Shown here: positions 28,441 through 39,800 of the stretch, piece after piece
Numbering within the stretch: the stretch's first letter is position 1
How the letters are laid out: every line of letters begins with the position of its first letter
Source of the DNA: Sanderia malayensis
Lineage: Eukaryota; Cnidaria; Scyphozoa; Semaeostomeae; Pelagiidae
Assembly: GCA_013076295.1 (NCBI GenBank)
Contig: RQOL01000658.1
Location: forward strand, 62,001-126,000
DNA length: 64,000 nucleotides
Reading direction: 5' to 3'
Program-made: the position numbers and the translations under genes
Notes under the pieces: generated by a model
Seen by the model: only the letters and a program-made list of their open reading frames with translations
What the model was told of the DNA's origin: nothing
Database searches by the model: none

Positions 28441-31036
28441 TCATTGAATGTAAAGGTAGCACATGGCAGGAGACTTTTTGTCACCATTATCTGCGTTGCA
28501 TTTTGCAAAGTTCCCGCATGAAATACCAATATGCTGACCACAGGCATTACCGTTTATCAAGCCAACACCGATAAAGGAATCCGGTGAAGTGCAATCATTT
28601 TGTTGATTACTGAAAATACCGATCCTTGCTTCGATATTACCAGTGCTTGAACGTTTTACATTGACTCCTTCGCGATTGCAATTGACCTGCAACGAGGCGT
28701 CGGCAATAAGAGACTTCCATTTATCTCTTCCCAAACTGGTATACACCGGGTTTCCATCTTTAAATAAATCCAACAATGACTGGCTCCGGTCCACTGTCAA
28801 ACGAATCCACTTTGTCACACCAGCGAACTTCATACCAAAGCAAATTGACGTCATGTTTGTAGATGAAAAGGCTGGAAATTTGGCCTCTTCAAACTCAAGT
28901 GACTTCAAACCATTTTCGACATTATAGGTCACGCTATTCTGCCAGTAAAGTGCGTTGCTTGCGAAGGTTAGCTGGAAAGAGAACAATGGTCAAAATTTCA
29001 AGCCTCCTTAGGAAATATAAAATCCATTATAAGTGGTAATATTGTGGGTCCCTTTATCACAACCCATTAAATAAAATCTAAACCTTGCTTCCATTGATTT
29101 TCATGGCTAGAGTCCAACCTCCAGATCCACAACTAGCTATTTCATCCATGAGACAAAAATGGTCACCGGACTTTAACTTGTAAATGCCGTTTCTGTCAGA
29201 GCTTTGATTCATGTCGTTGAAAATCTCAGAACAGCTTTCATAATCTAAAAGAAATGACAGGAATATAGACAAGATATATTGCAGTAGTAAGCTTGTGCTA
29301 TGTGTGTGCTGATCAACCAGTATGAAGCGATTTCTGCTTTCCTTTCGGACATTTTACATTTGTGACACAATGAAGAGCAGATATGGTTGATTTTGTTGTT
29401 TGTACGTACCTTGCTCTCGTTGAATCTGAAAAAAATGAAGGTGAAATGTAACCCAAAACTTTGTCGATGGAAAAAAGGGACTGCAGCTAAAATGGTTTCA
29501 TGGCGTTCCGGCCCAAAAGTAACTTTCTCAAATTCTTAAGGCATCCGAGAATGCTGATGTTGAAAGCAAGGATGATTGTGAAAAGGTGAAGAGAGGGAGA
29601 CTGGAGTAGAGCAGCAATCAGATGCAAATGGAGAGGAGCGTGGCACAGATAGTGGCAGAATCAGAAGGCGATGTACAAGAATACTAAGAACGTCATCTTC
29701 GGACTAGACTCTGAAGATCACGTTTCCACTTGTTTACAATGATTTTTTGGGTAAATGATTGGAGATATGTGTTCCTGAACAATTGTATTTAAACTTTTGC
29801 TTTGAAGCCTTTCTTCAATTCCCAGTCTTTTTTGAGAAAACAGAACAAGTCTAGATCATAGATTATGTTATAGAACAATTTTGAATTTTTGGAAAATCGA
29901 AATTTGTTCGAGTAGGCGAATGTTCGACTCAGCAGATGCCCTGATATTTTTAGCTAAATTAGTTATATTCGAGTCAGGAAAGTCAAATAAACTCACAACT
30001 AGGAACGCTATTTAAATTCTATATCTAATTTAATTATGCTGGAAGATACCATACCAATTGTGGTTTTAAAAGAATTTTGTGTGGATTCATACGTGAAAGG
30101 TTTTTGCGTCTATGAGAATAGATGGGGCCCAGAAAAAGTGCTTCTGAAAGCCATGCAGCCAGATAATGAAGCCGAAAAGTATACTGTTTGTATTTTGAAA
30201 CAAGGCAGAATTGTTGCACACTTATCAAAAGGAAGTAATGGAAAATTTGCAACTACAGCATTTTATTTTCTGAGGGGGATAAAAACGGTTCGTGCCATGT
30301 AACAATAAAGAGTCCAGGAGTCAACCTTGGTGACGTTGAAGGAATGAAGTTTCTTGTGAACTAAAATTTGAAGGAGCAAGGACGTTTGTAGATGTTCTAC
30401 AGAAACAATTAATTACTAACAACTAATAAATTAACATATCAATTTAATGAAAAGTAAATAAAATTTGTGAGTTATTTTGTGAAAAAGTCTTACATTTACA
30501 TTTAAATTTCGAGTTAGCGGACACTTTTTGATCCAAAGAAAACGAAAATTTGTTCGAGCAAGCAAATGTTCGAGTTAGCGGGAATTCGAGTAAGCGGATT
30601 CCAACTGTAGATATATCTTTCTCTATCTTTAAACATTTATGTGGCATCAATTCAAATGACTTACCTTAAACAATATTGCCTTCCAGTTTTTGGCATTTTC
30701 TTGTTTCGTGCATTTGTGTTCTTCAGTTGGATAAATCTCACAATTCTCTTCATTGCTATTTCCAATTACATTTGATTCTGGATTTTTGCTGTTATAGTTG
30801 ATGATGCGACAACCATACGAGTGTAAGCATCGCTGAACACACTGCATTTCGCTCGTAACTTTGTATGCAATACGATGTTGAGATGGAGAACATATGAATC
30901 TTGTATTTTCTGAGATGCTTTCGACCATACCCGTCATTGCTCGCGTTCTTACTGCCATAAAAATCGTGCTGATTAGAAGTTTTGATACCAGAGCGAGCAA
31001 CCATATTTTATGATGCATTGATTGAAATGACAGCAT
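28441..31036 (-). CDS. Secreted PAN/apple plus fibrinogen-like protein, paralogue B (4 exons, 359 aa)
   Basis: Predicted exons on the minus strand: 31036-30665, 29425-29410 (16-nt microexon), 29244-29084 and 28971-28441. Borders are GT-AG and the phases join to 359 residues. The start at 31036 aligns with the start of paralogue A; an in-frame upstream Met at 31081 lies in an AC repeat and is not preferred. Exons 1 and 3 equal those of A in length (372 and 161 nt). The microexon is exactly one codon longer. It has a signal peptide (KIWLLALVSKLLISTIFMA), a PAN/apple-like domain (FICSPSQHRIAYKV, CVQRCLHSYGC, NCEIY) and a fibrinogen-like C-terminus (GGWTLAMKINGSK, NALYWQN, CNADNGDKKSPAMCY). Tail to tail with A; intron 1 holds an antisense HIRAN-like pseudogene. 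Confidence 0.8.
30036..30364 (+). pseudogene. HIRAN-like fragment in intron 1 of PAN gene B, antisense
   Basis: The reading starts MLEDTIPIVVLKEFC and goes through VKGFCVYENRWGPEKVLLKA, NEAEKYTVCILKQGRIVAHL and FYFLRG. One extra G at about 30277 then breaks the frame, which resumes as CHVTIKSPGVNLGD to a stop at 30364. The order resembles the many short HIRAN-like proteins predicted in cnidarian genomes (GxxVY..W.P..GE.L....E..N..D.YAVAVLK...IVGHLP). That family match is from memory and is moderate. It may travel with the repeat that also brought the 30530-30612 terminus. Confidence 0.45.
30530..30612. repeat. Terminal repeat of a pogo/Tigger-like MITE
   Basis: ATTTGTTCGAGCAAGCAAAT, GTTCGAGTTAGCGG and TTCGAGTAAGCGGATTCCAA form the decaying TTCGAGTxAGCGG series typical of Tigger-like ends. 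A related piece (AAATTTGTTCGAGTAGGCGA) occurs in the same orientation at about 29899. Confidence 0.5.
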
Positions 31037-31065
31037 ATTTATTGCCTTATCTGTGACTTTTTGTA

Positions 31066-31083
31066 ACACACACACACACACAC
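31066..31083. repeat. (AC)9 microsatellite
   Basis: Alternating AC at the 5' flank of PAN gene B. It supplies in-frame upstream Val/Cys codons but no better start. Confidence 0.9.
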
Positions 31084-31960
31084 CTCTAGTAATACTAAGA
31101 TAACTAAAATAGATGAAGCCAAATGCAGAGCTTATTACAGATTGTCAATAAGGTAATTGTGATTTACTAATTACACTGATTCACTAATCCTATTGCAATA
31201 CCTATCCACCATTTTAAAATATTGTTTTAAGAAATATTCTTTATTGACTAGGTTTTCTTCAAAAGCAGCAAGTCCAGCTGTCGTTTGCAAACATTCTAAG
31301 TAATTGCTTCCTCTCTCTCCTGCCAGCAAAGCCACGTAAGATAATCAAAAGACGGCCAGTTTACCCACTGTTGCATGGGCCTTTTATCATAGATTTTGTG
31401 TCTAGCCGAATTTTTGAAATATTCCATGATTTTCCACAACAGTTGCTAGAAGCTACACACGAGGCTGTCAAAATATATACCGTAAGTCCTCGAACTACTC
31501 GGCGCTTAGAAATTATTTAACAAATTTGGATGAGCGCTTATTACAAGCGGTCATCACAGCAAAAAGACGGTTATTTTAATGCTTTTAAGTTTAAATTTAA
31601 GAATAGAATAAAAATGTCACAAAGTTGCTATCAAATATCGATGTCTTTTCGCCTTTGGACCATTGGTTAAGTTCTCCATGTATATTGCTATTTTGCACGT
31701 TGGTTTAAAGAAACTACTGGTAAAAGTAAACCAACCAAATCATGCGGAATGCATATACGCAGCCAGCCGAATATAATATAGACATTAAAGTAAGGAACCT
31801 TTGAACTCAATAGTTTATGATGACTTTGTACATGTTGTGCATTTAAACTATTCTCACTGAGGGCACATTCGTTCAAACGAGAACTAAGATCATTTGACCA
31901 CTCTTATATCCCTGTGGGCGCTGCACGCAATAACCATGGACCCGAGATGACTGATGCGTG
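31084..31960. other. Gene-free stretch with half a CCGTAAGTCCTCGAA terminus
   Basis: TACCGTAAGTCCTCGAACTA at 31478 resembles the terminal repeat of the MITE at 35331 (CCGTAAATCCTCGAATT), so it is probably a solo or decayed end. Otherwise nothing supportable; this should include the promoter of PAN gene B. Confidence 0.45.
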
Positions 31961-33300
31961 GCTTTATAGCTGTTGGGCACCCACATACCACGCCCTTTTC
32001 AGTCTTCACTAGCTTCAAGCGTTACTATCGAAATTTTCTTCAGTTTTGTCCTCGCCGTCGCTACCCTCATCTTTGTACTTAACAAGAGAGCTGACATACT
32101 TCAGCCCCTCGAGAGAACGCTGAAGTAGGCCTGCCGGCTCCAGGATAGAATGTGAGCTTTTGTTTTTCTAACCTCTCTTAATGCTATTATTTCGGGAGTT
32201 GCGTTTGCGTGTTGTGTGTTCTTGTTCCAAGATGGTATCGGTGTCCGTGGCAGGGTGCGTGGATCGTTATTAACTGGTCGGTTTTCCGCATGTATGTATA
32301 TTTTGTGTTGAGCTAGCCCCTCTCATACGTTTGCCTCGCCACACGCTATCGTATTCGGTGTCCCCGTCCTCATTTCTCGCTCCCTTCGCCATCTTATTTT
32401 CTTTGGCTAATCTGCCATACGATTCACAAAAAACTCCCCGTGGAGCACCCCCGGTACTCATATATATACTTGTATATGCCTTCATATATCTTCATATCGG
32501 TCATTTGCCTGCCTCGTCGCTAGGCCGTATTTATCTGAATAGGGTTCTCACCCCCAGTTTTTCACACGGCATTTCACGGTGCATGGTCTTACCCTTACGA
32601 TGACACGGGGGTTTTCTCGCGGATATGCTGGGTTTTTCCTCGATATTGTTAGGCATTTACGCTATCTGAGTACTTTTTGCACATGTCCCTTATCGCCTTG
32701 CGCAACCTTTTATATAGCTATTTTTATCTGATTTACCAGCAGTGTGAACAACTACCCGGGGCTACACTTGTCCACACCATCACATATTCACAGGGGTCTC
32801 CCCTCCACGACAGGGAGGTGACATATCTTGCATGGGATCCATTGCCACGTATTTCCAAACTATTTTATTTCTGTGCACATGTACTACTTTACCCGGGTCC
32901 CACTGCCACACGATCTGGGTGCAGTGTGATTTCTCGCCCTAGGTAGATGCCCCTCGTATTTCCATACTTGCAGTGCGCTGGGTTGCTGCTGCGCAGCGTA
33001 GTAGAATATAGTCGAGTCCCAGAGGAAAAATCTTGGCTCTTTGTGCGTTTGTTTGTGTCATTAGTCTACACGAGGCCTCAAATCCTCCTCCGTTAGGCCG
33101 CACGCTGGTTTTTATTATCACTTCATCAGTGGCGGTAATCATTTTGCTGCATTGCAGTGCGACGTTTTATACACATTGGGAAAACGATATTTGGTTGGCT
33201 TATTTGCTGGTTTACTAATTTTTACTCGTGGCCAGAAAAGAGAAGGCCCACAAAAGGCCATTTTTATTTCGACAAGAACACAGGAGTTGCTTTCTTGTCG
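31961..33300. other. Pyrimidine-rich non-coding tract, possible element interior
   Basis: C/T-rich DNA of higher GC than the flanks, similar in style to 3000-4300 and 23400-23900. It contains GTCCTCGCCGTCGCTACC at about 32046, close to GTCCTACCGTCGCTACC at about 2590 in the dispersed element. It may be a third copy. No long coding frame. Confidence 0.3.
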
Positions 33301-33302
33301 TG

Positions 33303-34605
33303 GGGCTTTCTTAGAAAGGTGCTGTGATGTCACCAGGTGATGGACTACCTGCATTGTTTAGATTAATACTTAGAGCGGTGCTGTGTTGTCATGAATTGAT
33401 GGACTCACAGAGAGACCGGCATTATTTAGATTAATACTTAGAAAGGTACTGTGATGTCACAAAGTAATGGACTCACAGAGAGCTGCATCATTTGGATTAA
33501 TACTTAGAAAGGTGCTGTGACGTCACAAATTGATGGACTCAGAGAGACCTGCATTATCTAGATCAATGCTTAGAACGGTGCTGTGATGTCGCGAATTGAT
33601 GGACTGGACTCACAGAGAGACCGGCATTATTTAGATTAATTCTTGGAAATGGTGCTGTGTTGTCATAAGGTGATAGACTCACATAGAGACCTGCACTAGT
33701 TTTACCTTCCTACTTGGAAAGGTGTTGTGATACCATAGTATGATTAGATTCGCAGAGCGACCCGTATTTTACATGGCTTGATACTCATGAGGGTGATGTG
33801 ATGTCAGGGTATGATCTGACTCACAGAGAGACCTATACTACACATGGCTTAATACTCATGAAGGGCTGTGAAGTAACTCTATGATCCGACTCACAGAGAG
33901 ACATGGTCTAATATTCATGCAGGTGCTGTAACGTCAGAGAATGATTAAACTGACAGTGGAACCTGCACTACACTTGGTTTAATAGTTATGAAGGTGATTT
34001 GATGTCATAGTATGACGAGACTCACAGAAAGACCTGCATTACACATGGCTTAATATTCATGCAGGGCGGCGATGGCACAGCATGATCTTACAGAGATACC
34101 TGCATCCAACATAGCTTATTACTCATGAAGGGCTGTGATATCATAATATGATATGTCTCACAGAGAGATCTGCCCTACACATGGCTTAATACTCTTGCAG
34201 GTGATGTAATGTCATAGTATGATCCGACTCAGAAAGAGACCTGCATTATACATGGCTTGATATTCACAAATGCTCTGCGATGTCGTAGAAGCTATGATCC
34301 GTCTCATACAGAGACCTGTACTACACATGGCTTAATATTGCTGAAGGTGCTCTAATGTCAGAGTATGATTAAACTGACAGAGAAACCTTCATCACACATG
34401 GCTCAATACCCGCGAAGGTGCTGTGACGTCATAATATGGCCAACTCACAGAGAGACCTGCATTATACATGGCTTTTAATATTCATGAATGTACTATGATG
34501 TCATATTCTGCTCCGACTTACACAGAGACCTGTATTATACCTGGCTTACTACTTATGAAGGTGCTGTGATGTCAGAGTATGATGAGATTCACAGTGCGAC
34601 CTGCC
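33303..34605. repeat. Minisatellite, ~19 units of ~70 bp in two subtypes
   Basis: Unit starts (GGTGCTGTGATGTCA-like) lie at about 33317, 33375, 33444, 33511, 33578, 33651, 33720, 33791 and so on to about 34560. Each holds ACTCACAGAGAGACCTGCAT. Units before ~33700 end in ATTTAGATTAATACTTAG; later ones have ACACATGGCTTAATACTCAT. Several units contain TGACGTCA or TGATGTCA. Confidence 0.9.
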
Positions 34606-34944
34606 ATCTAATCTTACTCGTTGCCACGAACTCGCTTAGTTTTTATAATGGGTTTGTCACATTATCTTGAAGAATTTTCGAATTCTCATTCCGGTTTAAT
34701 TGCATTATTTGCTTTATCCTTCCTCGTGGTTGTTCTTTTTATTTTGTTGCTTGCGCAAAGCCCCTCTCTGATTTTATCAATTCTTGCATAGATTTCCCTT
34801 ACAACCCTCTACCAGCCACTTGGGGACCCAACTAAGGGTCTTAATACGCGGCTTTACGCTGGTATGTTCTGAGTGACTGGATCTGGGGGCCCTTCTAACA
34901 ATTTACCTGTTTGTTTCCATCATTTTCCTTTCCTATTTGCGCAG
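34606..34944. other. Non-coding spacer after the minisatellite
   Basis: Nothing clear. Pyrimidine-rich toward a splice-acceptor-like TTTCCTATTTGCGCAG ending at 34944. Confidence 0.4.
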
Positions 34945-35086
34945 TCTCTGGCTCTGCCATTCCCCACTCAACTATTACGCGTTCAGCACATCAACCTGGC
35001 AGGAAAGGTAAAAATGATGCGTTTCTCGATGGAAGGCCTGCAGATCCGGCCACTCAGAACGCATTAGTTAGCCTCGACCACATCGG
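34945..35086 (+). other. Exon-like segment between good splice sites, unknown product
   Basis: The acceptor ...TATTTGCGCAG and donor GG|GTAAGG frame 142 bases that are open in one frame, including PGRKGKNDAFLDGRPADPAT and QNALVSLDHIG. A second possible exon follows another CAG near 35132. No family recognised; it could belong to the dispersed element tentatively extending from 31961. Confidence 0.25.
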
Positions 35087-35330
35087 GTAAGGTGAGGTCT
35101 GACCATCATGATCTGGCCTCTCTGTTCGCTGCAGAAACCTCTTCGAGTGCCTCCTTGTTTGGCTCCGATTTCAGAACCTTGAACTCGTTAGCGGGTTTCA
35201 CGCCCCTACTCCCTTCTTAGTCTCATTCCGCTACTTCTCCATTCTTTGGACTTTTTCTGAGTATTGGATAGTACAGGCACAATTCATCAAATGGGATGTA
35301 TTCTTCCTGATTATTTTCTACCAGTACATA

Positions 35331-36421
35331 CCGTAAATCCTCGAATTAGCCCCCTGGGGGCTTATTTATTTTTGACATTTTCAGAGGGGGGCTTATTCGA
35401 GGGGGGGGGCTTATTCGAGGGGGGCTTAAAAAACTATCCGAAATATGGCACAAAAATTGACGTTGTTACTGGGAAAATAAACGGGAAATTGGTTTAGTTG
35501 TTCCAGCAAAGTATTTTGCATACACAGATACCTTAGGTGTATTTAAATTCGCGCTGTACTATTTTTCGTGCACCCCGACTGCGCGAAATTAAGTACTGCG
35601 CTAAAACTGAGCTGCGCGAAAAAGGTCACGCATGCGCATAACGCAAAGGCAGAATATCGTCATAAACTCAACGAGAAAGTATTTTATGCTATTGCAAAAA
35701 ATAATACGAGAAGTTTCTACATGTTTGATTTAATATTAAATCAAAATTAAAAACTATATATTCAATCGCAAATTCCGGCGATCATCATCAGAGACTATGA
35801 ATCAACATATTTGATGCAATGTTTTCTGAAAAATAACGAACTTGTTTATTATTTTTAATGTCAATATCACTAAAATTTTGGTCGTTGAATTTAATTTAAG
35901 CCGATACAGGCAAAGTGGTTGACATCTTTTTAACCGCATGCAAAACCGACCAGATTAGCTGTCAAAGGGTTTAAGAGGGCTGGGATTATAGATTTCTTAG
36001 CAAAAGAGCGCCAGTATGAAGACCTATTCATATAAAAATGTTACTTTTAGTCAAGAGTAGCATTCAGAAATATATTTTCGTTTGAACTGAGTTGTTGTAT
36101 CATTCTGTCTACTTGCTCGTGTGCGCGAATTCAAGACTGCACGAAAATATGAAAGATTTGTGCGCGAATTTAAAATGCGCGAATTCAAGTACGCGCGAAT
36201 TATAATACACCACGAAATTTAATACACCTAAGGTAAACAGAAGAATGCCCAGATATTGGTGAAAAAACGGTCAGAAAAACAAAATTTCCTCGAACTCGCT
36301 GTACGCAAACATGAGCATGTTTGGGGTAGGGGCTTATTCGAGGGGGGGGGGCTTATTAACAATTTGTTGTTCTAGGGTGGGGGCTTATTCGAGGGGGGGG
36401 GGCCAATTCGAGGATTTACGG
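35331..36421. mobile_element. TA-flanked MITE with CCGTAAATCCTCGAATT termini, 1091 bp
   Basis: The left end CCGTAAATCCTCGAATTAGC is mirrored by AATTCGAGGATTTACGG at the right, with TA on both sides (35329-35330, 36422-36423). Near both ends the motif GGGGGGCTTATTCGAGG is repeated in direct orientation (about 35386-35425 and 36330-36400). Another MITE is inserted inside it. Confidence 0.85.
35531..36233. mobile_element. Nested TA-flanked MITE, 703 bp
   Basis: The left end CCTTAGGTGTATTTAAATTC and right end TTTAATACACCTAAGG are inverted copies, with TA at 35529-35530 and 36234-36235. The interior has several GCGCGAATT/AATTCGCGC pieces near the ends. It lies inside the 35331-36421 MITE, so it is younger. 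Confidence 0.85.
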
Positions 36422-36423
36422 TA

Positions 36424-36819
36424 TTGGGTTATCGGCTTTCAGACTATAGCCGACGAAGCACTCTCCATATCTTAGCCAGTTTGAGAGTAGAACAATGGCC
36501 TGCAGTGACGATAGGTTACTATTGTTACCAACCTTCTAAATCTAGAGTCGGGTCCTCTATCTGGAAGTCGCACGGGAATTGACCACTTTGCTTCGTTTTT
36601 GAGGTGCTTCTCTATTTGTCAGCAATGACAAGTTGACTGACGTTTCATTTCCATGTTGTTCTGTGAAAACGGAAACCGGGGAGAAATTACGTTAAGATGA
36701 CATTTGATCTCTTATTTTGCCCATCAATGTCATTGCTAACGTCCCTCCCAACGTGATACAAAAAAGAACGCCCAGCCCAGCCCATACATAGACATACCTT
36801 ACTTACCACAAAAGACAAA
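36424..36819. other. Upstream region of the METTL22-like gene
   Basis: No gene. The promoter and 5' UTR of the following gene should lie here. GGCCTGCAGTGACG and GCCCAGCCCAGCCC are seen, but no firm site is assigned. Confidence 0.35.
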
Positions 36820-39800
36820 ATGTCACGCGAAGAAGATGCAGTTGATTTCAGTGACATGGTTCTCTCCGATATTCATATGCACAGTAGGGTAACTTCCCTT
36901 GAAGACACCAAAGAAGGTCAGTATGGTGTTACAAACACATCCCCCCACAAATGTTACAATGTTACAAACACATATTCACCAAATGGATTCAATCCTTTGT
37001 TTTCCTTGATTATTCCCCTTGAATTGGAATGAGCCTCCATCCTAGAACTATTATTCAAAGTGGAACCCCATGAAAATGCAATAACCCATGTTGAAATCGC
37101 ACGAAGAAGGCCAAGAAAAAATAGATTTGTTCCATAGAAAGCGGATGTCCAAGAAACTAGGCCAATTTCTTCCTGATCTTTGTCAATGACAACACTGATC
37201 ATTTTTTTATGAAAGCAAAATTTTAAAAATGAGTAATTTGTGTCATGTGTTTCAGGAATGTTTAATAAACCCCATTTTGAAATCACAAAAAAATCAGAAG
37301 ACAAATAGGTCTTCAAGGGGATAATTTGAGGATATACTGTAATTGTAATTGGGATCCAGTAAAAGCCAGCATATAAGAACCAATGGATTAACCTCTAGGG
37401 TGATATTTCTGCTCAAAACAACATAAGAAACAATAGCCTCTTGTCTTGGAACAATAGGCCAGATGGAAAATTTGCAGATTCTTATATGTGGGTTTTTACT
37501 TTGTATGATTAGCAGGGAGCACTGACCAGCTCTCCAGCGATGAAGGTCTGAATTGCATTGTGTTTTGTAAGAAGTAAATGTGGGTATGTGCATTCAACAT
37601 TTGAAATTTATTTTTAACCGTTTTGAAATTTACCACAGCTGGAACAAACTTGTATTGATTGCACATGCAGAATAACTTTACATTGGAACATACTTAAACA
37701 GATCTCTTGTTTCTTAGAACATCTGTCTGTGGCGAGATTTTTCTTCATTTTGTCCACGGAAGCTGACTATAGAAGTAGTAGTTTTGAAGGCAAAGACAGT
37801 AAATCTGAAGATGAGCAGATTAAAAAAATTGCAACCATGCAACCATTTTGTGATGGGGATGGTGATTTGATTTTGACAAGAAATAATGATGACCGAAGTG
37901 ATATGTTTGAATTGATTACTATTGGTAGAGCAGAATTTCGAATACTTTTTTTCAAGATATTTTATTGTATTGGCAGAAGATAAGTTGAGCCCTTGAATAT
38001 ATATTGAACATGATTCATTTATTTCTTAATTTTCTAGTTCACAATATGGCAACTCCTTTGAAATATGTTGGACAACAGGTTGGGTGGATATTTTATCTTC
38101 ACTGCAATATTATCTGTCCAAGTACTGAGCTTGTGAAGATTTATAATCCCTCTTAAATGTTAATTATTTATTTCCTTCAGCTTTGGAGAGGTTCTTTTCT
38201 TTTGAGTGACTTTATTCTTGGTGAATCAAATCTGTAAGTACTTTGCTGCATCATTCATTTACGCATATATTCATTAATTTATTTTTTTAATCATTTCAAC
38301 ATGAACTCAACTTCATCTTTTGGGGACCTTCCTAATTTTTAGGTATCCTTTTTTAGATTTAAAAACAAGACTTGTCTTGAACTTGGGTCTGGTGTTGGAA
38401 TGTGCAGTATTATTGCTGGTATGCACTCACAGTGCACATTTGCTACGGGTAATGCACAATCCTCAGTATTTTAAAATTGTCACATTTTAAAGTATTTTGA
38501 AATGGCACACAAACTTTATAATTCTGAATTTCAGCAGCTTTCCTTTTAAGATATTGATGAATCTATACTTGGCATATGTTGGAAAAATCTTAATCAAAAC
38601 TCTCATTTGCTGAAGAATGGTATATATGTATATAATAGTCATTTATCAGTATTTTCCATGTCCATAGAATTTTTATCATGAAGTTGCTATGTTCTTTTGA
38701 AGGAATTGATTCTGTAAAGGTGAGGGAGATTAACTGGTTGGAAGACAGCTATGAATTAACTAATTGTACTGGTGATTTTTCTTGGCATTATGAAGATCTT
38801 GTGGCATTAGAAAATCTTGATGTTATTTTAGCAGCAGACGGTAAGCTTGATCTATAATATTTAATACAATATTTTTAATAACTTTAATTTTATTTAACAG
38901 TAATGTTGTGGGAATTCTACATTGCCTGTCATTTTTAATTATCTGGATAGTTTGAGGATCAAGTGCCATTTTGAACAGGAACAGGTTCAGGCTAACGATG
39001 ATGACTCTTTAATTTGATACTAATATACTGCCGAGAAACCTTTCCGAATAAACAAGCAACACAATTTTGCAAAAGCCTGCACTTCTCATTTATTAGAATA
39101 AAATAAGAAACCTTTGTGCTGCAAACCTCTCAAAAATTGATGAATGTCAAATAAATGAATGTCAATGTTTTTATAGATTTTGAAAACAGCAGCCATTGAG
39201 AATCTGATTATGTTTGAAATTATATGATAGCCTTTTCCACTATTATGATAAGATACTAATTTGTGATTAATTTTCACGTCAATTATATTCGTTTAGATTT
39301 GTTTGATTGGCAATCATTATGACGAAAACTGCTGAGACCTTTTCTGCATATCAATAAAATTGATGGTTAAAAAAACCCAAAAGCCTTCATTAAACTTTCC
39401 AAGAAATTTCATGATAGCATTTTCCCTAAGATCGACTTTTTCAATTTTTGAATATCAAGCAAATTTTTTTCACAACAAATTCGCAACCAAATTTAAAAGT
39501 GTCCAGATACTTTTGTGACGGAAGTTTATATTATTTCTTCTATATTCTATTACGTTTTCATGAAATACAATATTTTTACAGTGATCTATGATGATCATCT
39601 TACTGATGCATTCTTTAGTACTGTTATGAAACTGGTGAAAAAGAGCAAAAATATGCAAGTTTCCATCTTCATTTCTGTGGAGAAAAGGTAAGAGCAGTTA
39701 CTTGAGGTAGAAGAACATAATATGGGAGAGCAGAATTTCGCGAAAAGATTCTCATTATGGATCCAATAGCGGATAAAAATTAGTTTATAATCATTATCAA

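Noticed and set aside
28643..28927. Plus-strand frame opposite exon 4 of PAN gene B
   Set aside because: It mirrors a strongly conserved coding exon, and the same antisense frame appears opposite exon 4 of paralogue A.
31034..31081. Alternative start of PAN gene B at 31081
   Set aside because: The extra 15 residues come from the AC microsatellite and are absent in paralogue A; the Met at 31036 aligns with the start of A.
33303..34605. CRISPR-like array
   Set aside because: Units are contiguous and diverged with no unique spacers, and the context is eukaryotic; it is a minisatellite.
38401..38448. Earlier donor at 38419 for METTL22 exon 5
   Set aside because: Using 38448 instead keeps the family block after the SAM motif and joins in phase to TDIDESILG.
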